A DNA stretch of 38,099 bases from Chara braunii (GCA_003427395.1 BFEA01000097.1:26249-64347), one strand, 5' to 3'; numbered from the stretch's first letter, positions 1 to 11,166 are shown. Translations and numbers: made by a program. Notes: generated by a model not told the origin, from the sequence alone.

Positions 1-1598
1 TTTTTTATTTTTTATAATTCCAAAACATTATCTGTTTCCAAAAAATCAAATATGGGGTTGTAGGGATTAAAATTCCCTACAAGCCCATATGTTTTTATTT
101 ATTTGTTGCCTATTATTTAATTCAAGAAAAATCTTGTAAAATCGGGTCCACGGCGGCGGACCAGGCCGGCGCGGACGCGGCCACATATGCAGCTGCCATC
201 CGAGATCGGGCCCGCGGACGCGTCTGCGGGTGTTTCATAGCTACTTTCCACATTTTCCTAGAGTATGTACACGACACAAGCAATCAAAATTTTCCAAAAA
301 AAAAGCAGAAGCACTCCAAGGTCCCTCCCGACTGCAACAACTGATCAGATTCTCTCCTAAGGCTTCTGAAGTTACCCAGTGACTTTGCACACTAAGTCTT
401 CCCTACTAGCAGCTACAACATGTATACTGACTATGAAACCAAATCGAATGGCATTGCGCAAAAAAAGTGCAAGTACTAAAAACCGTAATTGTCACAATGA
501 AAGAAAAACACACACAAGGAGAAACATGAGAGCAAAAATTGAAACAAAATGCAGATCAACGAAAATCTGCTGAAAACGTTAACACCGACAGTTACTGTAA
601 CTGTTGCCCCTGGCGATCATATTGCATATTGAACTTCAAGTTGGCGCAAGTCTGGGAATCTTCCCCAGCCTGAGTGAGTGTTGTTGCCAGTGGAAGATTT
701 TGAGAGTTTTTGGAGCAATGCATATTATCCCCTGTATCAGTTTTAGGCTTTCATTGTCGGTGACTCTGTTTCTGTTGCTATCATTTGTTTCATCCAGAAC
801 TTGACCTCTGCCCGGATTATGGGCGGTGTAAGTGTAAGTCTCTCTCCTCCTCTCACCGCCCAGTTTCGCTTTCCTTTAAGTCCAGTACCGTATTTATGTT
901 CTGTCGTCACGCCAACGCGCCAAGGAGAACAAGTTCGTCTCGGAGTCCCCATCTGCCGCTATCTGGCTGACGTACGGGAATTGCTCCCATCGTCCGGACC
1001 TCCACCATTCTTCACAAAAGGGCCCGGAGATTTCACAATGTACAGCCTAGCACATACTACTGTGTTGCAGGTTCTCTGTCCTTGCTCCAGAGCACACAGT
1101 CGGCACAGAGGTCCAGCCTTCAAGTTAACTTGGTTGTTCGTTGGGGACGACACCAACTCGCCGTAGGAACAGCCAGACGAGGTATCAGCCCTCGAACAAC
1201 CAAGCTCGCTCGGTTGACAAGCGGGAGATCCATGAGCAGTTTCGAGTAGGATTGAAAAGCGCCGAGGGAAACGGGGGAGGTTGGGAATGATCTTGTATCC
1301 CCCCCAGGGCCTGTCTGCATCCAGCGAGCGCTTTGACACTAGCATACCCAGTTGACGTCCATTGTCCGCATGGTCTCCTTCTTAGATGATGGGTTAGGCA
1401 TAACATTGTGTGGTGTTTTCGTCTTAGTAATGTCTTCCTATTGATTGTTGCCATTATTGTCGATGGCTACGCCTTGACCATGTCATCTGTGGTGACCATT
1501 TTACCTTGACCACTGCGTGCGTGACTGTTAGTCTGCCAGTGGTTGGTTGTCACGCAAAGTTCAAGCTAGTACTAGTAGTACGCCATGGTGACCCTCAT
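1..1598. other. Unassigned leading region
   Basis: No coding region is supported. The first 140 bases are AT-rich. A short GC-rich island lies at about 148-232 in otherwise AT-rich sequence. Short open frames occur on both strands around 740-1450, but they overlap one another, have no recognisable motif and show no consistent coding character. Confidence 0.5.
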
Positions 1599-1958
1599 CG
1601 AGTCATCGTCCCAATGCATCCTACACGCCTCGCCGAGTCCTCGGACTTATGTTATATCGATGATCAACCACAAGGTCGAGTTTAAGCCTTAAAGAGATTG
1701 GATCCCTCTTTGCTTGTTTACTCTCGTAATTCTACAACCGTTACAAACTTACTGGGATTACTGGAAAGTTTGTGCGAGTCATCGTCCCAATGCATCCTCC
1801 ACGCCCTTCTCCTCGCCGAGTCCTCGGACTAATGTTACATCGATGTTCGACCATCAGATCGAGTTTAAGCCTTAAAGGGATCGGATTCCCCTTTCGCTTG
1901 TTGACTCTTGTAATTCTACAACCGTTACGAACTTACGGTGGTTACTGGAAAGTTTGTG
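1599..1958 (+). repeat. Tandem duplication, two units of about 176 and 184 bp
   Basis: Unit 1 (1599-1774) and unit 2 (1775-1958) both begin CGAGTCATCGTCCCAATGCA and both end GGAAAGTTTGTG. They share long blocks such as CGAGTTTAAGCCTTAAAG and TAATTCTACAACCGTTAC. Substitutions and small indels separate the units, so the duplication is not recent. No coding function is evident. Confidence 0.9.
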
Positions 1959-2400
1959 TCTGGTAACAATTGGACTGGATAGAGAAACAATCGTCGACCA
2001 CAATGCCATGCGGTGGTCGTGCAAGGAGATGTGGAGGTCGCAACATCAACGATGCGAAAAACATGTTGCGCACTTTATTACTTACAAGTTACAAGCACCA
2101 CTAGTCAACGAGAAGTGTCAGTCTGAGGAGAAGTAGAGAGTCGCAAACAAGACGCAAAGCACAACTTGAAGGGCTACCGTAGAAGTAGATCCGACACGGG
2201 ACGAGGAAGACATAAAGAAGCCAAAGAAGGATTCGAAAGCGAAGCCTTTGAATCTTTGATACATCATAGAGGTTCAAGGTTGCGAGCAACAGTTACCATG
2301 GAGTCCGCTATTAGGAACACAGATCGTGGTTAACGTTTCAATTATTGACTTGCCAAAGGTTGATAGATCATTGCTGACTCACAGATCTCGATTAACAACT

Positions 2401-2445
2401 CAATTATTGTCATGCAAGGCTAGAGCTTGTGCATAACAATAATTG
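2401..2445. repeat. Imperfect inverted repeat (hairpin)
   Basis: The left arm begins CAATTATTGT and the right arm ends ACAATAATTG, an exact 10-bp inverted match. A further near-match (ATGCA/TGCAT) extends toward a central loop. Related AT-rich words (CAGATC..GGTTAA..CAATTATT) recur just upstream around 2325-2350, so this may be part of a small repeat family. Confidence 0.7.
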
Positions 2446-2743
2446 ACTCAGAGTTATCAATTAACCAAGATCTATGAGGAATGGACGAGAATAACAAAAA
2501 GAGGCCGTCGGCGGCCGCGATAGAGAAGAATGGGACCAGCGTTCACAAGCAAGGAGATGAAATTCAAAATCAGATTAATTTAGGCATTAGAAAAAGGAGG
2601 GACGTTCAAACAGCAATTTCGTCAAGACGGATATGTTATATGTTAAGAACGAAATTGAAACTATTAAACTGTTTTGACCTCAAATATGATTTTTTAGCTC
2701 ATGAGGGTTTGTTACACCGTTTCGCTAGTTTCGTGACACAAAG

Positions 2744-2998
2744 TGTAGACTGGCGAAAATCACATCCTTACAGTGGCAGATCTTGCACCAGTGCTTACCT
2801 CCAAACAATTGGTTGATTGACCATTCGCGGCTGGAGCAGCACGGTCGTGCGCTCTCGTGGTGTTCTCGTTGCCTTCAAGGTTTTCCGGCGAGAAAGAGAG
2901 CAGAGACAATCAAACACATATTTCTGCAATGCCCAATCGCAACCTTGACCTGGAGGTGTTGGAGGTCATCAAGGCTGACTCTAAAATTCGCTTTATGA
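2744..2998 (+). pseudogene. LINE-type reverse transcriptase remnant (zf-RVT zinc-binding region)
   Basis: This open frame reads through a pattern typical of the zinc-binding tail that follows the reverse transcriptase of plant non-LTR retrotransposons. It has CSRC, about 13 residues later ETIKHIFLQCP, and then a downstream W (TLTWRCW). Upstream, residues such as AKITSLQWQILHQCLPPNNW fit the linker before the zinc motif. Only about 85 codons are left and the catalytic RT domain is absent, so it is a relic. The call rests on the C-x2-C...H-x4-C arrangement and the ET..H signature. Alternative: another zinc-knuckle protein, less likely. Confidence 0.6.
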
Positions 2999-3013
2999 TA
3001 GACAAACAGGGCC

Positions 3014-3331
3014 ATGTATTTTAAAAATAACAATTTGTATAAAGTTTACTTTCAAAAACAAGTATATCAATGTATACTCAAAAACTCTTTCCAAAATGAA
3101 GTTAAAATACACAAAATCATTCAACTTATGAAAACTCAACATTGGTCAATGCTGAGTTTGGAAGAAAGATACATCATTAACCGAGTCATTGAAATGATTG
3201 TGGATGCTATCTATGAATTGCCCTCTTCTACTGGGCCTCATAAAGCATTGCGCAAAGTACGAAATTGGAAAAACACAAAATGGTTAGTGAAGGGCGAAGC
3301 TCGGTGTATAAACAGCCCCTTGTTATCATGA
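3014..3331 (+). pseudogene. Organellar group II intron maturase (RT domain) fragment, copy 1
   Basis: The frame gives LSLEERYIINRVIEMIVDAI, then ELPSSTGPHKALRKVRNW and NTKWLVKGEA. This is the order seen in group II intron-encoded reverse transcriptase/maturases: a conserved 'L.(E/D)R..' helix, a degenerate 'GFRP..' region followed by HKAL, then W.(V/I).G.. before the first catalytic strand. The frame stops right after this region, so catalytic RT motifs are missing. The upstream part is AT-rich and unlike its nuclear surroundings. A diverged second copy lies at 29862-30028 on the minus strand next to mitochondrial genes, which suggests a mitochondrial source. Plastid origin is not excluded. 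Confidence 0.6.
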
Positions 3332-5990
3332 ATTCAAGATCAAAAGTTTTTGGATGTGTGGCAGCAAATGGTCCCAGGGCATCCATGGTCGTGGGATTGG
3401 CGGGCCATCCTGATAGGTCACTACCCACCCTTCCAAAATAATATTTTTTTTGTCCAATATTTTTCACCTGTCCCGAAAAACTATTCTCTGGGTCCTGTGG
3501 TGGCAACGTTGTGTCCTAACTTTAGACCACGCCCGAGTAGAAGGAGAAGAAAGGATGGAACAGCTCAAAACGCACTTCCAACTGGAACTCTCGCACAAGT
3601 GGAAGTCAACCAAGAAAGTACTCGATTCGCTTCATAGACCCAAAGACATACGAGAACGGTTACTTCAATTCTCCAGAGACTGGCTGGATGGGGACCGGGA
3701 AGGATGGGTAACGAAAGTATTTTGGACAAGGGACTAAGAAGGTGAAGAAGAAGGGAAGGATACACGAGATAAGGATGTCTCACGGGACTACCACCTGAGA
3801 TCCAAGGAGTGGCTGTTGATTCGAGTATCCCCATGAGACTAGGAGAGGAGTTCCCTGACCCCTTCCCTTCCCACCCGAGTTCCCTGGATATATGGATACA
3901 TGCTTGTAAACCCCTTCCCTTCCAAACCCTCATTTTCCTCGCATCCCAACTGCAGCCTTTTGCTGCGTCAAAACCGCCTTTTTTCATTTCTTGCTTTTCA
4001 ATCCCCCTCTGGCTACCGGCAGTATGACACAGAGGGGGCAGATGGCATTTTTCGAAAGAAAGGTTTGGCAGGGGATGCCGCAGGGGATTGGGAGGAGGTC
4101 TCACTGTTTTTGTAAAAACACAACATAGAGAGAGTGGGTGGAGGGGATGGACAGGGTGACGAGAGGAGGTCCCACTGGTGCCCCCTAGTGTCTCCTCCCG
4201 GACCCCTGAACCAGTCAAAGGCTGCAGAAGGCAGTCAATCCCCTAAGCTCCAGGGCAATCAGTACTAGCAAGATCCTCCTACAAGTTTTTCTAATATATT
4301 CCAATGTATTTCAATTAAAAAAGAGAGATTAACAATCTGATATAGCAGGGAGGGAAGACAGTTGGTTAGGAGAACCCACTGGTGCCCCCCAGTGGCTCCT
4401 CCCGGTACCCTGACCAGATGAAGGGTTGAAAAAGGAGAAGGGGATCAGTTGGACACCTGCTACTCGCCTACGCATCTCAGGCATCTTTCTGCATGAGGGC
4501 TGCTGTTCCCATGGACAGTTGGTTTTGTGATTACAGTTAGAGAGCCTTCACAACCAGTTTTGGAGAGCCTTCACAACCAGTTCTGGAGTCCAGAGCAGTC
4601 AATACTGGCAGGTTTTCTCCAGATATTTTTCTAAAACTCATTTTCCTAAGTTTTTTCCAACACCCTGCTCAGTCAATCCCCTGTAATCCAAGGTAATCAA
4701 TGCTGGCAGGATTGTTTCTCTGATGTTCTCTGATTACGTTTTGTATATGGGATGGACCCGTTTTCCAGCAGGTGATGCTCCCCACCAATAGATGGAGCCT
4801 CTCCCCAGGTGGTAGTGGTGTCTGCTCTTATCAACACCACTAACACCGGTAAAAAAAAAAAAAAAAAAAAGGGTTTGTCAAACCCCACTGAACGTATCTG
4901 GACTTCACTGAAGTCCGGATATTATATCCAAGGGGTCCGAAGTTTTTAGAACGCCTGCCCCTCGGGCGCTAGACATTTCACACTTCTCGGGCCAGAAACG
5001 TCAACATCTTCATTCTGACAAAATCATTGTTGGACCGGTCAAACGACAAGCCATCTCATGGGATCGTTGGCTAAACCAATCAAAAGGAAGCAGAGAATTG
5101 ACGAAGGAGCATGACCTTCAATTTGAAATACGTCTTTGGTCTACAACAGCGATTTTGTCAAAAGACTTAAAAGAGTCAAAACGGACATTTCTTTTTTTTC
5201 CAAGGAAATTGAAACCTACTCGTTTGGCGCAAAAAATGTCACCGTTAGTCTCATGAGGGTCTGTTGGGACTTTGCTGAAGTTCAGGAGCATGCAAAGGGG
5301 ACCCTATGGAGCTAAAACGGTAACATTTTCATGCCCAAATAAGCAGGTTTCAATTTCGTTCAAAAAATATAAAATCTCAAAAAAATTGGAAAATTTTAAA
5401 ATTATAAATATAAAATCTCTATGTTGATGAAGTGGCTGTACTTAGTCTAGGAGAACATGCAGACTCCAAGATCATCATCATGATGGTATTGACACACATA
5501 TGTCATAATGTGGGTGACCTATTAAGCAAACCTCTTTTGCCGAGGCGGAGTAGAGCTGTACGCCAAGCTTCGCCTAGTAAGCGCCAGAGCAATCCTTTTG
5601 CTGGCTGGTGCAGCTAGTCATTTTGGTCCGGTAATATCCAGCCTCCGAAGAAATTTTATGCACAATCTGAAGCGACCTACCTCGCTGAGCCTTTTTGATA
5701 GGGGAGACGATGCTGAACCAGGTGAGGATAACGAAGCCGACACAAAAGTTTTCCGGTATAGAATAGCCAACGCAATTTCGTGGTCGGACGTTGTGTTCCC
5801 GATGTGGGTCATGTGATAGAATTAGCTATACATTCCATTCATGACTCGTCCTTCACCTTTGAAAGGTTAGGGCTGGTTTAAAGTTCAAACCACCGGTACA
5901 TTTCCCAGCCATTTTTCCAAAGTCCAGGCCTGATTCAACTTTTCTGAACCGGCGCACCCCCTGCACGCCAGTATTTTTCGAAGTTGCACG
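3332..5990. other. Unassigned region with degenerate short repeats
   Basis: No gene is supported. A 217-codon minus-strand open frame at 3565-4218 has no recognisable domain and runs through repeat sequence. Short words such as GCAGTCAATCCCCT and GGTAATCAATGCTGGCAGG recur in diverged form near 4232, 4590 and 4670. A poly-A run lies at about 4850-4870. The stretch 5020-5420 is AT-rich without features. At about 5887 the word AAACCACCGGTACA matches the end of the small inverted-repeat family annotated at 20721-20910. Confidence 0.45.
4166..4218 (+). repeat. Repeat copy A, with partner at 4369-4425
   Basis: The blocks at 4166-4218 and 4369-4425 share CCCACTGGTGCCCCC(T/C)AGTG(T/G)CTCCTCCCGG and a following CCTGA(A)CCAG. 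The core of the second copy, CCACTGG-TGCCCC-CCAGTGG, is a perfect 7-bp inverted repeat. They are two diverged copies of one repeat about 200 bp apart. Confidence 0.8.
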
Positions 5991-5993
5991 TCA

Positions 5994-6742
5994 ATGGTCC
6001 GGGATCGGATCCTCGTTACATTGCGCGGCAACCTTCCTCGTTCATATCCGTCGCAAATCTTGGGGGACATGGAAATCCGCGAGGATTTCAATATCTGGCT
6101 CTATTCTTGGATGCCACCGGATTCGCTAAACGAAATTTGCAAGCAAGACGATGTTTGGGTCCAGGGACTTGGCACATTCGTGACACGAAATACAAAGGAC
6201 CAGACCGAAGCACAACCACCAGCACTCTGGTGGGAGGTGTTCTGGGAGTCATTGGACCTCCTCCAGCCCCAGGCCATCAAACTTCTCGGCCACGCGAGCT
6301 CTTCCGCCGCACGAGGTCATCTATGGACAAACACACTCCAAGACGGAGGTGGAGCATTGGTATGAAAATCGGACTAGCAAAGTTGGAGGTGGAGGAGTGG
6401 TATGAAAAATGGACTCCACCAGCGTTGTGTTGCGCACCACACTCCTCTGCCCGAGGGACTAGCAAAGTTGGTTTACAATAATTGGAACACCACTTCACCA
6501 CGTCGAGGGAGCACGGAGAAATGAAGGACACCCACATTCCTTGAAAGGACAATGACCTTGCCAAGACAGAGGTGGAGGAGTGGTATGAAAGCTGGACTAG
6601 GCAGCTCATCGAGGGGAAAGCCGATGATGCAGCCACGGCGGAGGTTGCAGATGATGATGATGGAGATGGCCCTACGGTCCGTATGTCTATGAATCCCCCG
6701 CGGAGGCGGCCACGCATGACCGAGGCCACAGCTGGGGCCTAG
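5994..6742 (+). pseudogene. hAT-family transposase C-terminal (dimerisation) remnant
   Basis: The frame 5994-6365 contains ALWWEVF, about 18 residues later AIKLLGHASSSAA, and then decays. hAT transposases end in a dimerisation domain with W(W)..., a helix A(I/V)(K/R)(L/V)L and a Ser-rich stretch leading to CER.WS. Here the bases after the SSSAA codons continue in another frame with a CTRSS-like reading, consistent with a frameshift near 6301. A later frame (6554-6742) reads EVEEWYESWTRQLIEG, then an acidic DDDDGD stretch and a basic PPRRRPR tail ending at a stop. The EEWYE(K/S)W segment is repeated at about 6385, 6405 and 6575, evidence of internal duplication. The N-terminal zinc finger and catalytic core are not seen. 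The family call is inferred from the dimerisation motif. Confidence 0.5.
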
Positions 6743-7125
6743 GCCACGACCCCGCAGCCATGGGAAAAAAAAAAAAAAAAATGGAAAAAATATGTTATGC
6801 AAAAAAATAAAATGAACAACTTTTGCCTTGTGGTCATATCCGACAACATTACTGAGTTCGATTTTTTTTTAATTTTGATAATTCAAAGACGAAGTGAAAA
6901 AAAAAACAGCTTTTGCCTCAAAAAAAATAGTTTTTTAATTTTGATAATACAAAGACGGAAAAAAAAAAACAAATTGCACCATATGTAGATCTGGAAAATA
7001 TCTCCAACATGGTTTTTGTTTTTTTATGAGAATATTGTTAAGTCTAAAACATTCCTGAAAGTCTCGGCCGCACCCAACCACGGCCGGAGCCGCAGCGACC
7101 GTGATCACGGCCGCCCTCCGAGTTT

Positions 7126-7626
7126 GACGTCGCGGCTGCGGCCGCAAGTGATACATACCCGTACGTGGCTAATGACAAGGATGACGACCTCGCAGACGAC
7201 GAGGACGACATCGCCAAACTCGATTCAGAGCGTACTTAGCATGCGAGCACGAAGCCAAGGAAGCACGGAGTGCATGAGCTGTGCAGGAAGTCTGGCCTCC
7301 AAGAGGCCGAACCTGCATTCGTTTACACGAAGGAGGGTCGTGACCGTACCACGAAGGCACGACAAGAGGACGATTGGGTTCAAGGGAGGCAGGAGGCGGG
7401 CCGTTGGCAGCAAAAACGAAAGGCAGCAACATCTGAGCCCAATGAAGCAGGGTCAACACACAAGGGGAAGAGTAAGGAGGGAGATAATGAAGTCACTGCG
7501 TGAAAAAGGAAAACAGCGCAGCCTCCTCTTTCATCTGCAAAGAAGGCTGCAAAGGCTACAAGCAAGGCTGCAAAGGCTGCAAAGAAGGCCGCAGAAGAGG
7601 AAGAGGCTGGCACCCAAGGCAGCTAA
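7126..7626 (+). pseudogene. Lys/Ala-rich coding remnant of unknown function
   Basis: One frame stays protein-like for about 165 codons but is broken by stops at about 7237 and 7501. It reads an acidic segment (NDKDDDLADDEDDIAKLDSE), a mid-section rich in charged residues, and an Ala/Lys repeat built on (A)AKKAAKA units, then EEEEAGTQGS and a stop. The AAK repeats reflect an underlying tandem repeat of about 12-15 bp. It follows the hAT relic on the same strand and could be the end of the same element or an unrelated gene. A longer overlapping open frame (7016-7735) is very Arg-rich and is probably a shadow. No function is assigned. Confidence 0.35.
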
Positions 7627-7629
7627 AGC

Positions 7630-8227
7630 GACCGACGTTGCAAGGCGGCAAAAGCTGCAGCAGTCCAGGGAGCGAGGCCAACGTGGAAGCGTATGCCTCG
7701 GGTCATGGAGAACGATGATGACAAACAATCCGTGAGGCAATACCAAACTGAAATCTCTGGGCTCGTCGTCGTCGTGGTCCGAAGAAAGCACTCAATTGTC
7801 ATCATCCACATCATCATCATCAGAGGATCTCAGGGAGGACAGGTTGGAGTCTGGCGGGGAGCATGACTCAAGGGAGGGCGCACAGTAGCCCACACATTGT
7901 TTAGATTCAGTCCACCAGGCCAGTCAGGGCAGTGTTCGGATTGTCGTGTGCTTTTCGTGTCCTCTGTATTCAGCACATTTTTAAAACTCTGAAATTTTGA
8001 ATCTTTCTTACTCCTTTTTCAATTTGTGTTTTTTGTAAAATTGGTTGCGTAACTTTCATTTCGTGTTGTTTTAAATGTTTGAAATTTGAATTTAATTCAA
8101 GCTGCAATGTGATCGAATAAACACTGCAAAATGTGTGTGTAGAAGGAACACGCTGCCGTTTGCTTGGTTTTGATTGTCGTGTCTCTTGTTATTGCCTTTG
8201 GTGATGGCTGTGCGGCGCCTCCAAGTT
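7630..8227. other. AT-rich region without supported features
   Basis: CAT/ATC-rich simple sequence occurs at about 7795-7825, followed by AT-rich DNA. A short AATAAA occurs near 8117 but no gene can be tied to it. Confidence 0.4.
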
Positions 8228-8288
8228 TTGCTTGTGGCGACAAAAACTTTCTGCAAGGCTGGGGCTGCGTACTAGCAGTTTAATGACG
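8228..8288 (-). repeat. Terminal segment of a small inverted-repeat element
   Basis: The segment contains TTGTGGCGACAA, CTGCAAGGCTGGGGCTGCGT and GCAGTTTAATGA. It matches the right-hand end of the element at 20721-20910 and another copy at 32056-32113. No matching left terminus is visible upstream, so it is a fragment. Confidence 0.65.
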
Positions 8289-8649
8289 AAAAAGACGCAT
8301 TTTCCTAAAGGCTGAACACACAGGTGAGTCAGTGACTGAAAACAGTCCCGCCATATTTCAGAAAACAAAAGCAATCATGTCTAGCTGGCGTGCAGGTTGC
8401 ATACCTGTGCTCCACGAAACCTGAGGAGTCAAAGAGTCGTTGAAAAAATCCTCGACACAAGGGTGGGGGGAAGGGGGGGGAGAGGGAGGCAGGGCGAGGG
8501 AGGGAACAAGTAAAGCGAACATCTCAGGGAATGAAAAGGAGTTCCAATGCCCGAGGACGGCCTTGATGTGCAAACAAATGGGCAAGACCTTTTTTTTTTC
8601 CGCCCTCTTTTTCCCCTCGAAGAGCTTGGATGGATGAAGTCCTGCCACA

Positions 8650-9002
8650 CACGTTTCCGCAAATCTGTGTGACAAACCGAGTCCCATGCCTATCTAAATT
8701 CCCACAACATCCTGTGTGACAGATGGGAGTCTTGTCACACAGGAGTCTCATCACACAGCTTCACGTACCACAAATTGCTGTGTGACAGATGGAAGCCTTG
8801 TCACAAAGATTCCCATCCCACGAACTCCTGTGTGACAGACGGAAGTCTTGTCACAGATATTCGTGTCCCACCAATTCCTCTGTGACAGCTCGGACTCTTT
8901 TCGCACAGATTCACATCCCGTAAACTCCTGCGCGACAGATGGGAGTCTCGTCACACGGACATTCCTGTGTGACAGACTGGTGGGCGTCCTGTCCCACAGA
9001 TT
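8650..9002. repeat. Minisatellite of hairpin-forming units (about 50-65 bp period)
   Basis: About six diverged units contain an inverted repeat: CTGTGTGACA, an 11-base spacer similar to GATGGAAGTCT, then TGTCACACAG. The clearest copies are at 8712-8742 (10-bp arms, perfect) and 8778-8808. Others, more diverged, start near 8828, 8878, 8928 and 8963. Units are joined by linkers resembling ATTCCCATCCCACGAACTCC. On the minus strand part of the array is open (8751-9029), but that follows from the repeat length and is not a coding signal. Confidence 0.9.
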
Positions 9003-9024
9003 CCTGCATAAGCTGTGTGGACAA

Positions 9025-9194
9025 GTCACTGTGGATTAATAGGCCACTTCCATAAGATCCTCCTCTAACTGCCTCTCCCTCGGGGCTGGCTGTAACTAAA
9101 CGCATCACAGTGACTGTGGATTAACAGGTCACTGCCATGACATCCTCCTCCCCCTGCCACTCTCTCTCTCAGGGCTGGCTGTGACTCGAGGAAC
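9025..9194 (+). repeat. Tandem duplication, two units of about 85 bp
   Basis: Unit 1 (9025-9109) and unit 2 (9110-9194) share TGACTGTGGATTAA(T/C)AGG, ATCCTCCTC and GGGCTGGCTGT. They directly follow the hairpin minisatellite. Confidence 0.8.
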
Positions 9195-10045
9195 GGTCCT
9201 ATTGCTTCACGCATGCATATGCCCCAGCCCCCCACCCCCCCCCAAAAAAAAACAACTAAAGGTTGGCTAAAAGTAATTAGGAATTTCTGAACCGAACCTG
9301 GACATGACTGACATCAACATCCATCCAGGAAGATGCAGAGAAGATTATCATGGCACCCGTGCAAAAAAAAAAAGAAAAAGGAATCCAAGTACTGTCGTGA
9401 ATCATGACGAACAACGTTTGATCTCTGCCGGACAATATTCATTCAACAAATTGGCGGCGCTGAAATCACCACCACTCCATGCGGACCTCTTTTTACAAAC
9501 AAACCAAAATTTGTCTCACCCCGATCCTGAAATCTACAGTGCACACCCCTGAGTGAAATACTACAATTTTGAAATGCCTACAAAAGGGTCGGTCAGTTCG
9601 ATGATAATATCTCAGCGCCATCGCCCTTTTTGTTCCAGAAAAATCTATCTACAGTGCTGCCGCGAGGGAAAATAGTTTTGCTGCACCCTTCTCAACCGAA
9701 CCTCTACCAGGCCTGGGCAACGTATATTTTGGCCCGCTTCAGAAGGCATTGGAGTGGCTAGTTTAAGAAGTGTCTTCTTGGTTGTAAACTCCAAAGTAAT
9801 CTGGACACGCTTCCACGGTCTTGAACAAATGCAACTCACCCGTCGCCGCCCTCAGCAGGAGATGCGGAGCTCCACTGCCAAGAGTCTCTCCCTTGGCAAG
9901 CCAGCCGTTCGACGTGTCACTATGAACAACTCTTCGACGAGAGGAAAAATGGAATTAGTTCGAACAGTGCATATGCCTCCTTTTTTTTTTCTCCCAGGAG
10001 CCCCTCGTTCACAGAAGTGAGGTGTTTGAGAACACAATATTGCTG
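9195..10045. other. Unassigned region
   Basis: It holds a C/A homopolymer stretch at about 9230-9260 and short open frames without recognisable motifs. The only structured feature is the dispersed repeat at 9904-9966. Confidence 0.4.
9904..9966 (-). repeat. Dispersed repeat, copy A (about 63 bp)
   Basis: Read on the minus strand it contains TGTTCGAACTAATTCCATTT, then CTCTCGTCGAAGAGTTGT and ATAGTGACACGTCG. The same string occurs on the plus strand at 28897-28960 with only a few differences. The rest of the flanks do not match, so the two are fragments of one dispersed family. Confidence 0.85.
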
Positions 10046-10048
10046 CAA

Positions 10049-10375
10049 ACTGGTTATTCGACCGAACAAAGATTTGAGCTGCTGCACACCTCATTGCCGA
10101 CCAGCAAAGTTTCTCGTCCCGTCGACACGCATCCCACACGTTCGCCTCCGTGCTTGACCGCCTCTTGTCCCTTTGACACTCAGCACCCAGACAGGGTCCT
10201 TTTTGTCCCTAACTGGTGATTCAACCAAACAATCTAAAAGATTTGAGCTGCTGCCACCTCATTGCCCACCAGCAGAGTTTCTTGTCCCACCGCCACCCAT
10301 CCCACACGTTCGCCTCCGTGCTTGACCACCTCTTGTCCGGTCGACACTCAGTGCCCGGACACGGTCCTGCTACGT
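10049..10375 (+). repeat. Tandem duplication, two units of about 163 bp
   Basis: Units 10049-10211 and 10212-10375 share GATTTGAGCTGCTGC, CATCCCACACGTTCGCCTCC and GTGCTTGACC(G/A)CCTCTTGTCC. Both end in a CC(A/G)GACA(G/C)GGTCCT block. Open frames across the region arise from the repeat. Confidence 0.85.
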
Positions 10376-10587
10376 TCATGTAAGGAAGCGGACACCGTCA
10401 AAATCACAACATCAGATCATTCCGCTCGTCTACTCCTCATACATCCTATAGTCGAGACTAACACTGCAGTGCGATTCATTAAAACTGAAGATTCTTAACT
10501 CGTCAGCGTTCTGAAGTGCCCAAGTTCCACACCACTACACTGCCTTGCCTTATGAACCTCTCCTCTCCCTTCGACAAGCTACTGCGA

Positions 10588-10862
10588 ACATTTCCCTGAG
10601 AGTTAGTTGTCCTACCGTTATGCTTCCTGACGATCAAACAATACCCTTTGATGCTGGCACCTCTCTCTCTCTCTCTCTCTCTCTCTCCACCCCAGCTCTC
10701 CCTCTCCCTCTCTCTCTTCCCCCCCCCACCCAACTCTCCCTCTCTCCTACTCCTCTCCTTCTTCCTGTCCTTTTCCTTGCCCCTCTACTCCGGACATTTC
10801 TCTGAGACTTGTCCTACCCTTATACTTCCTAACGATCAAACAATACCCTTTGATGCTGGCAC
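10588..10862 (+). repeat. Duplicated 65-70 bp block around CT-rich simple sequence
   Basis: Blocks at 10588-10655 and 10794-10862 share ACATTTC(C/T)CTGAGA, GACGATCAAACAATACCC-like sequence and TTTGATGCTGGCAC. Each is followed by a (CT)n tract, at about 10662-10687 and 10870-10885. The unit appears to be block plus CT tract. Confidence 0.8.
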
Positions 10863-11164
10863 ATAACCCTCTCTCTCTCTCTCCTCCCGTCCCTTCCTCG
10901 CCCCTCCTCTCCCCAACTCGTCCCCCTATCGCGCTGCCCAACCCCCTCTACGTTTCAAACCATTGTCGTTGTCAGCCTTCATACACATATAGACAAGCAA
11001 AAAAAAGGGCGTGCATCCTTTTTTTTTCAAAATGTCTGGAATGGAACCCTAATTCTCCATCACCCACGCACAGGGCTACAAGCTGAACTCGTGTAACAAT
11101 GATCCATACGGAGACCGCTGCTGTTTTGCAAAACAAACCGACAAATTTCCAAAGTTTCAGAATC

Positions 11165-11166
<2 letters not shown>

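Noticed and set aside
3565-4218. 217-codon minus-strand open frame
   Set aside because: No recognisable domain, Pro/Leu/Ser-rich, and it overlaps a duplicated non-coding repeat at 4166-4218.
7016-7735. 239-codon Arg-rich open frame
   Set aside because: The alternative frame (7126-7626) has the more natural protein composition. The Arg/Gln-rich frame looks like its shadow.
8650-9194. CRISPR-like array
   Set aside because: Units are diverged, spacers are not unique sequences of constant length, no cas genes are present, and the genome is eukaryotic. It is a minisatellite.
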